The notes: a model not told the origin generated them from the sequence alone. DNA of 64,000 bases from Jiella flava (GCF_017349315.1 NZ_JAFMPP010000015.1:62001-126000), one strand, 5' to 3'; positions 1 through 11,483 are shown, numbered from the stretch's first letter. A program made the numbers and translations.

Positions 1-492
1 GGACCGCTTGGCGCCGGCCGTTTCCATCGTCGCGATGGTCGCGGCGATGACGCCGCCGAGGGCGCCGCGCCAGCCGGCATGGGCCGCCCCGATGACGCGG
101 TTGTCCGGATCGGCAAAGAGCAGCGGGCCGCAATCGGCAGTGACGACGCCGATGGCCAGGCCCGGCGTCGCGGTGACGATGCCATCGACCCGGGGGCGGT
201 CGCCCTCGAACGGCCGGTCGACCAGCACGGCCTCGGCGGAATGAACCTGCCAGGGGGTCGCCAGCCGGCTCGCCTCGAGGCCGAGGGTCGCCGCCGCCCG
301 GGCCCGGTTCTGCGCGACGTCGGCTGGCGCGTCGCTCGAGCCGCTGCCGACATTCAGCTCCGCGTAAAGGCCGCCGGAGACGCCGCCCCGCCGGGTGAAA
401 AAGGCATGCGCGATGCCGTCGCCCATCAGCTCAGGGGCGCGGATGACGTCCGTCTCGGACAAAGGCGGGGCCGTTCGGGTCGCGTCGGACAT
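1..492 (-). CDS. pgeF: PgeF/YfiH family laccase-domain protein (partial)
   Basis: This is the N-terminal 164 residues of a PgeF (YfiH, DUF152) protein; the gene runs off the left edge of the window. The family consists of cytosolic zinc enzymes described as multicopper polyphenol oxidase-like and as purine nucleoside phosphorylases, with a role in peptidoglycan precursor editing in E. coli. The three expected metal/catalytic residues are visible: His84 in WQVHS, Cys121 in TADCGPLL and His138 in AAHAGWRG. The ATG at 492 opens the frame 33 bp after the MidA-like gene, so lgt, midA and pgeF probably form one minus-strand operon. The family assignment is secure; the physiological substrate is not. 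Confidence 0.93.
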   Translation of the reverse strand, partial: MSDATRTAPPLSETDVIRAPELMGDGIAHAFFTRRGGVSGGLYAELNVGSGSSDAPADVAQNRARAAATLGLEASRLATPWQVHSAEAVLVDRPFEGDRPRVDGIVTATPGLAIGVVTADCGPLLFADPDNRVIGAAHAGWRGALGGVIAATIATMETAGAKRS

Positions 493-525
493 GGGGCGGG
501 ATGGTGGTTGAGCGGGCACGGGAAG

Positions 526-1650
526 TCAATCGGCTCCGGATGGGGGCGCGTGCGACGGCGCTGCGGCGAAGGGCGGCAGGGCGAGCGGTGCGTTGGCGAC
601 GGCGAGAACCTTGAACAGCGCGCCCATCTGGCCTTTGCCGGTGCCGGCGAGGCGGGCGACGGCGGCTTCGATCGCCTGGCGTCCGGCGGCATCGAGCGGT
701 GCGCCGAGCACGCCGGCGCGCTGGACCAGCCCGAGGGCGATGAGGAAGTCGCCCTGGCCGACGATCGGCGAAACCGCCAGAGATCGCGCGGCGAAGAAGC
801 CGGCGAGACGGGCGAAGTCGACATGGCTGGTGATGTCGCATTCGCCGGGGCGATCGAGCGGGTCGGCAAAGGCGTGGTCGTGCAACGCTTGCAGCGTGTC
901 GCCGTAACCGGTGACGGCGTGGCCGTAATCGATGAACAGCCCGGCGCCGCCCTGATCCGCAAGGCGCGCGGCGAGCGCGCCGGCGAGGCGGTCGCGCTCC
1001 GGCGAGACTTCGATGACGGCGCCCGCCGCCGGGGGATGCGGCAGCATGTTGGCGCCGGGCTGCGTATGATGGCACCGGCACAGGACGAATTCGAAGGTGC
1101 CGTTGTCGCGCAAGGCCACGCAGCGCTGGCGAAAGACCTCGCCATCGAAGACCAACTGGCGGATGGCGACGGCGTCGAAAAGCTCGTTGGCGACGACGAT
1201 GCTCGGGCCGGGGCCGATTTCGGCAAGGCTGCGATGGCGCAGGATCGGCAGGTCGAAGCCGGTCAGCGTTTCGGCCTGGATCGCCGCCAGCGTCTCGCTG
1301 GTTTCGACGAGATGGACTTGCGCGGCGGCAAGGCAGCCTGGCGCGACGCGGCGCAGGGTGCGCAGCATATCGGCCATCAGCGTGCCGCGGCCGGGGCCGA
1401 TCTCGACCAGCCGGAACCGGCGCGGGGCGCCAAGCCCTATCCAGGCGGCCGCGACCCAGGCCCCGATCAACTCGCCGAACATCTGGCTGACCTCTGGCGC
1501 GGTGACGAAGTCGCCGGCCCGCCCAATCGGATTCTGCGTCGCATAATAGCCGGCCTGACGGTCGAACAGCGCCAGATTCCAGAAGCGGTCGAGGCCGATC
1601 GGGCCTTCGGCGCGGATGATGGCAGCGATTTTGCGATGCAGATCGTTCAA
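526..1650 (-). CDS. MidA/NDUFAF7 family SAM-dependent methyltransferase
   Basis: A 374-residue class I methyltransferase of the MidA/NDUFAF7 (COG1565) family. The mitochondrial homologue methylates an arginine of a complex I subunit, so a role in NADH dehydrogenase assembly is an inference. The SAM-binding motif I is LVEIGPGRGT at residues 81-90, and the family signature VVANELFDAVAIRQ follows in the middle of the protein. The N-terminal GYYATQNPIGRAGDFVTAPE segment is typical. The start is a TTG whose TTGA overlaps the lgt stop codon by four bases, which indicates translational coupling. No better ATG is available nearby. The gene sits between lgt and pgeF, an arrangement seen in other Rhizobiales. 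Confidence 0.92.
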   Translation of the reverse strand: MNDLHRKIAAIIRAEGPIGLDRFWNLALFDRQAGYYATQNPIGRAGDFVTAPEVSQMFGELIGAWVAAAWIGLGAPRRFRLVEIGPGRGTLMADMLRTLRRVAPGCLAAAQVHLVETSETLAAIQAETLTGFDLPILRHRSLAEIGPGPSIVVANELFDAVAIRQLVFDGEVFRQRCVALRDNGTFEFVLCRCHHTQPGANMLPHPPAAGAVIEVSPERDRLAGALAARLADQGGAGLFIDYGHAVTGYGDTLQALHDHAFADPLDRPGECDITSHVDFARLAGFFAARSLAVSPIVGQGDFLIALGLVQRAGVLGAPLDAAGRQAIEAAVARLAGTGKGQMGALFKVLAVANAPLALPPFAAAPSHAPPSGAD

Positions 1651-2537
1651 GGCCGGGCCACGTCCTCGCTGGTCGTGCCGCTCGCGTCGTCCGGACGCGG
1701 CTCGTAGGTCTTCGGCTTGGCGGTGGCGATTGCCCAGAGGCCGACGAGCAGCATCGGGATCGACAGCACCATACCCATCGTCAGCCAGCCGCCATAGAGA
1801 TAGCCGAGCTGCTTGTCGGGCATGCGCCAGAAGGCTTCGACCATGATCCGGAAGATGCCGTAGCAGAGGATGAAGATGCCGGCGGTCAGCCGGGGCCGGC
1901 CGAAGCTTTTAAAGACATGGGTGGCGATGCGCAGGATGATCCACAATAAGATGCCCTCGAGCGCCGCCTCATAGAGCTGGCTCGGATGGCGCGGCATCGG
2001 GCCGCCGGTCGGAAACACCATCGCCCAGGGCATGTTGGAGGGGGAACCCCAAAGCTCGCCATTGATGAAATTGGCGATGCGGCCGAAGAACAGGCCGAAG
2101 GGCACCGCCGCCGCGACGACATCGATCAGGCTGAAGAACGGCACGCCGCGCTGCTTGCAGAACAGAATGATCGCAACGGTGACGCCGACCAAGCCGCCAT
2201 GGAACGCCATACCGCCGTCCCAGACGGAGAATACCTGCAGCGGATGGGCGAGATAGACCGCCGGATCGTAGAAGATGACGTAGCCAAGCCGCCCGCCGAG
2301 GACGATGCCGAGGGTGAGGTAGAGGATGGCGTCGTCGATTTCGAGCTTGGTAATCGGCGAGACGCCGTTCGGCCAAAGCTTGCGGTTGGAGACGAGATGC
2401 CGTCCGTAGAGCCAGCCGAGCAGGATACCGGCGACATAGGCAAGGCCGTACCAGTGCAGCTGCACCGGTCCGATCGACAAGAACACCGGATCGATATGCG
2501 GGTACGCCAGGACGCCGAAGGTCGAGAGTGGGAGCAT
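1647..2537 (-). CDS. lgt: prolipoprotein diacylglyceryl transferase
   Basis: Lgt transfers a diacylglyceryl group from phosphatidylglycerol to the lipobox cysteine of prolipoproteins in the inner membrane, the first step of lipoprotein maturation. The 296-residue protein has about seven hydrophobic segments. The conserved HGGL is at residues 113-116, and the Lgt signature GRIANFINGELWG is at 152-164. Length is normal for alphaproteobacteria. The ATG at 2537 is the natural start. The gene heads the lgt-midA-pgeF operon. Its likely substrates in this window include Pal and the small lipoproteins at 14124, 60872, 61897 and 62169. Confidence 0.97.
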   Translation of the reverse strand: MLPLSTFGVLAYPHIDPVFLSIGPVQLHWYGLAYVAGILLGWLYGRHLVSNRKLWPNGVSPITKLEIDDAILYLTLGIVLGGRLGYVIFYDPAVYLAHPLQVFSVWDGGMAFHGGLVGVTVAIILFCKQRGVPFFSLIDVVAAAVPFGLFFGRIANFINGELWGSPSNMPWAMVFPTGGPMPRHPSQLYEAALEGILLWIILRIATHVFKSFGRPRLTAGIFILCYGIFRIMVEAFWRMPDKQLGYLYGGWLTMGMVLSIPMLLVGLWAIATAKPKTYEPRPDDASGTTSEDVARP

Positions 2538-2799
2538 GTGCGGATCGGGCCTCGTCGTCCATTTTTCAACCGTGATGGCCGTTCGGGGCGCGGCCGCTCG
2601 GCTCCCTCATAAGGCGAAGCCGCGACGCTTTGAAGACCGCGGGCGCAAGAGCGGTGCTCGGCCGCGCATCGCCGGGCGCTTTTGCCGCCGGCCGTCGGTC
2701 CGCTTTGGCGCAAACGAGGGCGCGGCATGGCAGCGGCACTATTGTCTTGAGCGCGCCGCGCCTCTACCTGCGAAGAGACAGTTCAACCCGGAGACGACG

Positions 2800-3072
2800 A
2801 TGCCGAACCGAGCCCCCAATCGCCTGCTAGACGAGTTCGCCCGCGTGATGACCGATGCGGCCGGCACGGCCCAAGGCATGCGCCGCGAGGTGGAAAACCT
2901 ATTCCGTACGCAAGGCGAGCGTTTTTTCAACCAGCTCGATCTCGTCCAGCGCGAGGAGTTCGAGGCGGTGCGCGAAATGGCGATGAAGGCGCGCATGGAG
3001 AACGAGGCGCTGAAGAAGCGGCTGGCCGATCTCGAGGCCAAACTGGCCGAGACGCCGCCGGCCGAGGCCTGA
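2800..3072 (+). CDS. ubiK: UbiK-family accessory factor (BMFP, YqiC-like)
   Basis: A 90-residue protein of the membrane fusogenic/UbiK family (YqiC, BMFP). In Enterobacteria UbiK helps ubiquinone biosynthesis and forms trimers through a C-terminal coiled coil. Residues about 50-85 here are a charged heptad-rich helix ending in LKKRLADLEAKL, and the N-terminal half (LLDEFARVMTDAAG) is the amphipathic helix of the family. The frame is open further upstream, but the ATG at 2800 gives the usual family length, so I choose it. It is divergent from lgt. A role in ubiquinone synthesis is inferred from the family. Confidence 0.88.
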   Translation: MPNRAPNRLLDEFARVMTDAAGTAQGMRREVENLFRTQGERFFNQLDLVQREEFEAVREMAMKARMENEALKKRLADLEAKLAETPPAEA

Positions 3073-3079
3073 TCGGCGA

Positions 3080-3088
3080 TTATCCACA
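3080..3088 (+). promoter_or_regulatory. single perfect DnaA box
   Basis: TTATCCACA, the consensus 9-mer for DnaA, lies eight bases after the ubiK stop. It is alone: no cluster of further boxes and no AT-rich unwinding element follows. It could be a chance match, or a titration or regulatory site for the YbjN-like gene downstream. Confidence 0.3.
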
Positions 3089-3315
3089 GGGATTCAACAG
3101 CTTCCGCGGCGTATTTTCGCGCCGTGGCTGATTCCGAAAGTCCTGTCGGCAGAGTCGCTTAAGCATTTCGGCTTGCGCGATTCGGTGAACGCTCGACGCC
3201 AAAATCGTGAAAAAACGGTTAACGGCCTTAGCGTGAAGACTCCCCCACTGTATGCTGATTCTCAAGGGTGATTCGTCGGCGGCGGCGAAAGGATCGCCCT
3301 GCGGGTGGCTGCCGC

Positions 3316-3339
3316 GGCGGGCGGCTGCCCGCCCAATTT
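3316..3339 (+). terminator. hairpin followed by T-run in the YbjN leader
   Basis: GGCGGGC and GCCCGCC form a perfect 7-bp stem around a GGCT loop and are followed by CAATTTTT, the form of an intrinsic terminator. It lies only about 20 bases before the start codon of the YbjN-like gene and ahead of its ribosome binding site. It could end transcription from upstream or act as an attenuator in the gene's own leader. Confidence 0.45.
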
Positions 3340-3357
3340 TTGAAACGAGGAATCAGC

Positions 3358-3858
3358 ATGCATTTCGACGATATGGCGGTGTTGCGACAGTCGAACCCTG
3401 TCGACGTGATCGAATGGGTTGCGACGTCGCGCGAATGGGCGTTCGAGCGCTCCTGCGAGGACGAGCTGGCGGTTGCGGTCGCCGGCGTGTGGACCGACTA
3501 TTCGGTGTCGTTTTCCTGGATCGACGACATGGAGGCCCTGCATCTGGCCTGCGCCTTCGATCTCAAGGTGCCTCCGCACCGCCAGGCGGAGATCCAAACC
3601 CTGCTGGCGCGGATCAACGAGAAGCTGGTGGTCGGCCATTTCGACCTGTGGCGCAAGGAAGGCGCGGTGATGTTCCGCCATGCGCTGCTTCTGTCGGGCG
3701 GTCTCGACGCGACCAGCGGCCAGGCCGAGCGGATGCTGGCGATGGCGCTGGAAAGCTGCGAGCGGTTCTACCAGGCGTTCCAGTTCGTCATCTGGGCGGA
3801 CAAGTCGGCCGAAGAAGCTTTAACCGCAGCGATGTTCGAGACCCACGGGCGGGCCTGA
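3358..3858 (+). CDS. YbjN domain-containing protein
   Basis: A 166-residue cytosolic protein of the YbjN family (type III secretion chaperone-like fold). In alphaproteobacteria it is usually next to proC, as here. E. coli YbjN affects motility and stress survival, but the biochemical role is unknown. The central part (VWTDYSVSFSWIDDMEALHLAC) and the RFYQAFQFVIW segment near the C-terminus are typical of the family. The frame is open upstream, but the ATG at 3358 is preceded by AACGAGGAATCAGC, a usable ribosome binding site, and gives the standard length. No catalytic residues are recognisable. Confidence 0.86.
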   Translation: MHFDDMAVLRQSNPVDVIEWVATSREWAFERSCEDELAVAVAGVWTDYSVSFSWIDDMEALHLACAFDLKVPPHRQAEIQTLLARINEKLVVGHFDLWRKEGAVMFRHALLLSGGLDATSGQAERMLAMALESCERFYQAFQFVIWADKSAEEALTAAMFETHGRA

Positions 3859-3967
3859 GCGCGCTTTGCGGCGGTTTCGACCGGCACGCTTGGAAACCGG
3901 TACCGGTCAAGGTCTCGATATTGTAGGGGGACAGCATCCTTTCCACGGCATTGGAGGCCTCAGTCCG

Positions 3968-4774
3968 ATGATCGACGCGCGCATTCTCCTCCTAGGCGGC
4001 GGCAATATGGGTTCGGCGCTGCTCGGCGGCTGGCTGGACAACGGCCTTGACCCGGCGAAGGTGACGGTGGTCGATCCGGCCGTCGGGCCGGCCTTGCAGC
4101 CGTTGCTGAACAAGGGCGTCACCCATCGCAGCGTGGTGCCGGACGAAGCGTTTGACATCGTGCTTCTGGCGGTCAAGCCGCAGATGATGAGCGCCGCCGT
4201 GCCGCCGCTGAAGGCGGCGATGCAGCCCGACACGATGGTGGTCTCGATCGCGGCGGGGACGACGATCGCGGCGATCGAAGCGCTTCTCGGCGAGCGGCCG
4301 GTGGTGCGGGCGATGCCCAACACGCCGGCGCTGATTGGTCGCGGGATCACCGGCGCCTATGGCAATGCGAGCACCAGCGCGGACAACCGCGCGGCGGCGA
4401 CGAGCCTGCTCGAGGCCAGCGGGCCGGTGGAATGGGTGGACGCCGAGCCGCTGATCGACGCGATCACCGCGGTGTCCGGCAGTGGCCCGGCCTATGTGTT
4501 CCATCTCGCCGAATGCATGGCGAAGGCGGGCGCGGCGCTCGGCCTCGATGCGGATCTTGCCATGCGCCTGGCCCGCCACACGGTGGCCGGCGCCGGCGAA
4601 TTGATGATCCGCTCCGACGATGAGCCGGCGCAGCTGCGCAAGAACGTCACTTCGCCGAACGGCACCACCCAGGCGGCGCTCGACGTGCTGATGGGCGAAG
4701 AGCGGCTGGCACGGCTGATGGACGAGGCGATGCGCGCCGCGCGCGACCGGGCGGCCCAACTCGCCAAGGGCTAA
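3968..4774 (+). CDS. proC: pyrroline-5-carboxylate reductase
   Basis: ProC reduces 1-pyrroline-5-carboxylate to proline with NAD(P)H, the last step of proline synthesis in the cytosol. The 268-residue protein has the N-terminal dinucleotide-binding motif LLLGGGNMGSALLGG at residues 7-21, the ITAVSGSGPAYVF helix near 168-180 and the C-terminal signature TSPNGTTQAALD near 230-240. The ATG at 3968 places the glycine-rich motif at the expected distance from the N-terminus. The gene follows the YbjN-like gene and precedes the CsaA-like gene on the same strand, probably in one transcript. Confidence 0.97.
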   Translation: MIDARILLLGGGNMGSALLGGWLDNGLDPAKVTVVDPAVGPALQPLLNKGVTHRSVVPDEAFDIVLLAVKPQMMSAAVPPLKAAMQPDTMVVSIAAGTTIAAIEALLGERPVVRAMPNTPALIGRGITGAYGNASTSADNRAAATSLLEASGPVEWVDAEPLIDAITAVSGSGPAYVFHLAECMAKAGAALGLDADLAMRLARHTVAGAGELMIRSDDEPAQLRKNVTSPNGTTQAALDVLMGEERLARLMDEAMRAARDRAAQLAKG

Positions 4775-4832
4775 GCTCCAGCGGAGCTCGCGCAACGACT
4801 GAGATTTAAAGACACGGCGACGGAGCAACGGC

Positions 4833-5189
4833 ATGGCAGGCAGCGAGCGCGCGCCGGAGATCGGCTTTGACGATTTCCTGAAAGTCGATATTCGCGTCGG
4901 CACCATCGTCGAGGCGGTGCCATTTCCCGAAGCGCGCAAGCCGGCGATCAAGCTGATGATTGATTTCGGCGACGAGATCGGAGTGAAAAAGTCCTCGGCC
5001 CAGATCACCGTGCATTACACGCCCGAAGAACTCGTCGGCCGGCAGGTGATCGCCGTCGTCAACTTCCCGCCGCGCCAGATCGGCCCAATGCGCTCGGAGG
5101 TGCTGACCCTCGGCGTGCCGGACGACAACGGCGAGGTGGTGCTGCTCGGCCCGGGGCATTCGGTGCCAAAGGGCGGCCGGTTGTATTGA
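4833..5189 (+). CDS. CsaA/Trbp111-type tRNA-binding protein
   Basis: A 118-residue stand-alone tRNA-binding OB-fold protein of the CsaA/Trbp111 family. These proteins form dimers that bind tRNA, and B. subtilis CsaA was also described as a secretion chaperone. The domain covers the whole chain: [14 protein letters not shown] at residues 15-28, the central [19 protein letters not shown] and the closing [20 protein letters not shown]. The gene follows proC by 58 bp on the same strand and converges on lpdA with only a 42-bp gap. The family is clear; the cellular role is not. Confidence 0.92.
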   Translation: MAGSERAPEIGFDDFLKVDIRVGTIVEAVPFPEARKPAIKLMIDFGDEIGVKKSSAQITVHYTPEELVGRQVIAVVNFPPRQIGPMRSEVLTLGVPDDNGEVVLLGPGHSVPKGGRLY

Positions 5190-5231
5190 GGGCGGACGAG
5201 CGCATTGTAATGCTGCCTGTGGAGAGAGGTC

Positions 5232-6625
<1,394 letters not shown>

Positions 6626-6629
<4 letters not shown>

Positions 6630-7936
6630 GCAGACGCCTCGACGAAGATCATGGCCGGGGTTTCCAGAAGTGTTTTGATCCGCTGGACGAAGACGGCCGC
6701 GTCGTAGCCGTCGATCACCCGGTGGTCGAAGCTCGACGACAGATTCATGCGCCGGCGGGGGACGAATTGGCTGCCGTCCCAGACCGGCCGGACCTCCATC
6801 TTGTTGACGCCGATGATCGCCACCTCCGGATGGTTGATGATCGGGGTGGTGGCGATGCCGCCGAGCGCGCCGAGCGAGGTGATGGTGATGGTCGAGCCGG
6901 ACAGCTCCTCGCGCTTGGCGGTGCCGGCTTTGGCGGCTTCGCTCAGGCGGGCGAGTTCGCCGGCGCAGCTCCAGATGTCCCGCGCCTCGCAATGGCGCGC
7001 CACGGGCACCATCAGGCCGGAGCCCGTCTGCGCCGCAACCCCGATATGGACGCCGCCATGCTGGTGCAGGATGCCGGCCTCGTCGTCATAGAGCGCGTTC
7101 ATCACCGGTTGCTCGCGCACCGCGATCACCAGTGCCTTCATCAGGAAGGGCAGGAGGGTGAGCTTCGGGCGGTCGTCCCGGCGGTCCTTGTTCATCGCCG
7201 CCCGCAGCTGCTCGACCGCCTCCATGTCGATCTCGTCGACATAGGTGATGTGGGCGATGCGCCGGCTCGCCGTTTCCATCTTTTCGGCGATGCGGCGGCG
7301 CAATCCTGCGATCTTGACCTCGGTGACCGTGGTGTCGACCATCGCCGCGCGGCCGGGCGCGGTTGTGTCGCCGGCTTCGAGATAGGCGTCCAGGTCGTCG
7401 GCGAGAATGCGCCCGGCGGGACCGGAGCCGGCCACCCGGCGAAGATCGATGCCGGCCTCCATCGCCCGGCGGCGGACGGCCGGCGCGGCGAGCGGCTTTT
7501 CGCCGGCCTTGCGCTGCGGCGCGCGCGGCGGCGGCACTGTGGAGCGGAAGTGGTCGTCGGCCGTCTTGTCGGCGCGTTGGCTGGCGTGTTGATCTCCGGC
7601 CGCGGGCGCGATGTTTTCAGATGGGCGTTCCGAAGGATCGTCGCCGGTCTGAAGCTGCTCTTGCGGGTTCGCTTCCGGCTCGGTGCCGCCGGGGCCGTCG
7701 ACCTCGAGCTTCACCAGCGGCGAGCCGACGGCGATCGTGTCGCCGATTGCGCCTGCCAGCCAATTCACCGTGCCGTCGACCGGCGAGGGGATATCGACCG
7801 TCGCCTTGTCGGTCATCACCGCGGCGAGCGTCATATCCTCCTTGACCGGATCGCCGACCTCGACATGCCATTCGACCAGTTCGGCCTCGGCGACACCTTC
7901 GCCGACATCGGGAAGCCTGATGGTGACGGTGCCCAT
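6626..7936 (-). CDS. bkdB: branched-chain 2-oxoacid dehydrogenase E2 (dihydrolipoamide acyltransferase)
   Basis: E2 forms the core of the complex and transfers the acyl group from lipoamide to CoA. The 436 residues show one N-terminal lipoyl domain with the lipoylated lysine in MTDKATVDIP (Lys44), a long Ala/Pro/charged linker to about residue 145, a peripheral-subunit-binding domain (near 148-186, APAVRRRAMEAGIDLRRVAG), and the catalytic domain ending in SSSFDHRVIDGYDAA with the active-site His405. A single lipoyl domain and neighbours of split E1 type favour the branched-chain complex over pyruvate dehydrogenase. It starts next to the E1-beta stop and overlaps lpdA. Confidence 0.93.
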
Positions 7937-8950
7937 TCAGCCCTCCATTACGCGCTTCATCGCTCCGCCGACCCTCGCCTGGCCGGGAAAATAGTCCCAC
8001 TCCTGGGCATGCGGATAGGGCGTGTCCCAGCCCGCGACCCGGAGGATCGGGGCTTCGAGATGGTAGAAACAGGCGTCCGCCACCACCGCGACCAGCTCGG
8101 CGCCGAAGCCCGAGGTCAGCGTCGCCTCGTGGACGATGAGACAGCGGCCGGTCTTTTTCACCGAGGCTTCGATCAGCGGCATGTCGAGGGGAATGAGGGT
8201 GCGCAGATCGATCACCTCGGCGTCGATGTCGACGCTCTCAGCGGCGGCCTCGGCGACGTGCACCATGGTGCCATAGGCCAGCACGGTCAGGTCGGCGCCC
8301 TCGCGCCGGATGATGCCCTGGCCGAGCGGAACGGTGTAGCGGCCTTCCGGCACCTCGCCGAGCGGATGTTTCGACCAGGGCGTGACCGGCTTGTCGTGAT
8401 CGCCGTCGAAGGGGCCGTTATAGAGGCGCTTGGGTTCGAGGACGATCACCGGATCGTTGTCCTCGATCGCGGCAATCAGCAGGCCCTTGGCATCGTAGGG
8501 ATTGGACGGGACGACGGTCTTCAGCCCCGAAACGTGGGTGAACAGCGCTTCGGGCGACTGGGAATGGGTCTGGCCGCCGAAAATGCCGCCGCCGGTCGGC
8601 ATGCGCACCACCAGCGGGCAGATGAAGTCGCCGGCCGAGCGGTAGCGGAGGCGGGCCGCTTCCGAGACGATCTGGTCGAAGGCCGGGTAGACATAATCGG
8701 CGAACTGCATCTCGACGACGGGCCTCAGGCCAAAGGCGGCCATGCCGATCGCCGTGCCGACGATGCCGCTTTCGTTGATCGGCGCGTCGAAGCAGCGGTT
8801 TTTGCCGAAGCGCTCCTGCAGCCCCGCCGTGCAGCGGAAGACGCCGCCGAAATAGCCGACATCCTCGCCATAGACGACGACATTGTCGTCCTCAGCCATC
8901 TTGACGGCATGGGCATCGCGGATCGCCTCGATCATCGTCATGCGCGGCAT
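7937..8950 (-). CDS. bkdA2: branched-chain 2-oxoacid dehydrogenase E1 subunit beta
   Basis: The 337-residue beta subunit of the heterotetrameric thiamine-diphosphate decarboxylase. It begins MTMIEAIRDAHAVKMAEDDN and has the family segments VVYGEDVGYFGGVF, APINESGIVGTAIGMA and EMQFADYVYPAFDQIVSEAA, and a C-terminal transketolase domain containing IDLRTLIPLD. The ATG at 8950 matches the family N-terminus; the open frame extends upstream without a sensible start. It is followed directly by E2. It is separated from E1-alpha by the small DUF2283 gene, which is unusual for this operon. Confidence 0.94.
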   Translation of the reverse strand: MPRMTMIEAIRDAHAVKMAEDDNVVVYGEDVGYFGGVFRCTAGLQERFGKNRCFDAPINESGIVGTAIGMAAFGLRPVVEMQFADYVYPAFDQIVSEAARLRYRSAGDFICPLVVRMPTGGGIFGGQTHSQSPEALFTHVSGLKTVVPSNPYDAKGLLIAAIEDNDPVIVLEPKRLYNGPFDGDHDKPVTPWSKHPLGEVPEGRYTVPLGQGIIRREGADLTVLAYGTMVHVAEAAAESVDIDAEVIDLRTLIPLDMPLIEASVKKTGRCLIVHEATLTSGFGAELVAVVADACFYHLEAPILRVAGWDTPYPHAQEWDYFPGQARVGGAMKRVMEG

Positions 8951-8999
8951 GGACGGCCTCGATTTGTCGGCAGGGAGGAGTGGGGCTGTATACGGGCGC

Positions 9000-9197
9000 T
9001 CAGGCGGCTTGGCCGAGACGGTCGGGCGACAAGTGGCGCGAAGCGTCCATAACTTCGATGCCGACGAGGCGGCCTTCGGCGTCGAAGTCGAAGACAATCC
9101 CCTCCGAGACCTCTTCGCTGTCGGTCACCGGTGTCGGGGAACAGCGGATAGAGGCCGCGTTCGCGTCTGCGTCGTAGCGCACGGTCGGGGTCGCCAT
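9000..9197 (-). CDS. DUF2283 domain-containing small protein
   Basis: A 65-residue protein matching the DUF2283 (YuzE-like) pattern: an N-terminal VRYDADANAASIR strand, then EEVSEGIVFDFDAEGRLVGIEVMDAS, the most conserved block. Function of the family is unknown; members are small, often linked to toxin-antitoxin-like or mobile contexts. The ATG at 9197 gives the usual family length; a start ten codons upstream is possible. It lies in the same direction between bkdA1 and bkdA2 with gaps of about 48 bp on each side, so it should be co-transcribed with the dehydrogenase. No catalytic residues are evident. Confidence 0.8.
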   Translation of the reverse strand: MATPTVRYDADANAASIRCSPTPVTDSEEVSEGIVFDFDAEGRLVGIEVMDASRHLSPDRLGQAA

Positions 9198-9245
9198 GGC
9201 CTGCTCGCCTTTCGATCGACATGCCATCGGCGTTCACGGCCGTCC

Positions 9246-10824
<1,579 letters not shown>

Positions 10825-11250
10825 ATGAATATCTTCAAATGGCCCCGGCGGTCCGGCGGCGCGGAGCCGATGGCCGAGCCGGACCCGGCGCGGCGGCGGC
10901 TGCTGATCGGGTTTGGCGTTGCCACCTGTGCGGTCGCATTCGGCGCACCGTCTTTCATCCGGCCGGCGGAGGCGGCGCTCGGCGAGATGCCGGCGGACGA
11001 TCTTCTTGCCGCGATCGACAACGACGGGGAGGACGGCGAGGACGGCAGCTACGAGCTCGCCCATTACACCGGCTACCGGCACCGCCATGGGCGGCGTATC
11101 CGCCGCCGCCGGCGGCGGTTGCGCCGGCTGCGGCGGGAATGCCGCAATCCGTATTTTCGGCGGAACAATCCGCGGCTGTGCGGCGTGCCGCGCCGGCGGC
11201 GCAATCGCCGCGGCTGCGTGCGGATCGGCAATGTGACGGTCTGCGACTGA
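10825..11250 (+). CDS. Arg-rich protein with twin-arginine signal, unknown function
   Basis: I do not recognise this 141-residue protein. It has a twin-arginine-like signal: ARRRLLIGFG at residues 22-31, a hydrophobic stretch, and a possible cleavage after PAEA near residue 50. The mature part begins acidic (DNDGEDGEDG) and then becomes extremely Arg-rich (about residues 87-130) with four cysteines, two in RECRNP and RLCGVP and two near the end. The ATG at 10825 has a good ribosome binding site (AAGGGAGACC). The gene is monocistronic, since a strong terminator follows. The basic tail could bind DNA, RNA or anionic polymer; this is speculation. Confidence 0.72.
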   Translation: MNIFKWPRRSGGAEPMAEPDPARRRLLIGFGVATCAVAFGAPSFIRPAEAALGEMPADDLLAAIDNDGEDGEDGSYELAHYTGYRHRHGRRIRRRRRRLRRLRRECRNPYFRRNNPRLCGVPRRRRNRRGCVRIGNVTVCD

Positions 11251-11307
11251 TCGAAGGAGCGGCGCCAGTCAAACGGCGCCACTCAAGCAGCATCGTCAGG
11301 CGATGCC

Positions 11308-11355
11308 AAGGGCGGCGGGGACCGGCACTGTGGTCTCCGCCGCCCTTTTGTTTGT
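11308..11355 (+). terminator. strong Rho-independent terminator
   Basis: A 16-bp stem (11308-11323 with 11332-11347, one G-U pair) around the loop GGCACTGT is followed by TTTGTTTGTTC. It ends the transcript of the Arg-rich exported protein and separates it from ruvA. Confidence 0.88.
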
Positions 11356-11483
11356 TCTTGACATGTTCTTTGGTGTTGCCTACCGCCGAGGGATGAGGGG
11401 ACGCGCCAAGCCCGTTTCGGCCGCATTGCGCCGGCGGCGCGGCTGGGCGGGCGTTCTCGGCGGCGCGCGAGGGGCAGGGTCTG

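Noticed and set aside
79-1707. 542-codon open frame on the plus strand opposite the MidA-like gene
   Set aside because: Antisense shadow of a clear methyltransferase gene in GC-rich DNA; the translation is Arg/Gly-rich and matches no family.
3073-3357. Chromosomal replication origin
   Set aside because: Only one DnaA box and no AT-rich unwinding element or typical origin neighbours.
6722-9052. 776-codon open frame on the plus strand opposite bkdB and bkdA2
   Set aside because: It covers the reverse strand of two well-supported enzyme genes; lack of stop codons is explained by GC content.
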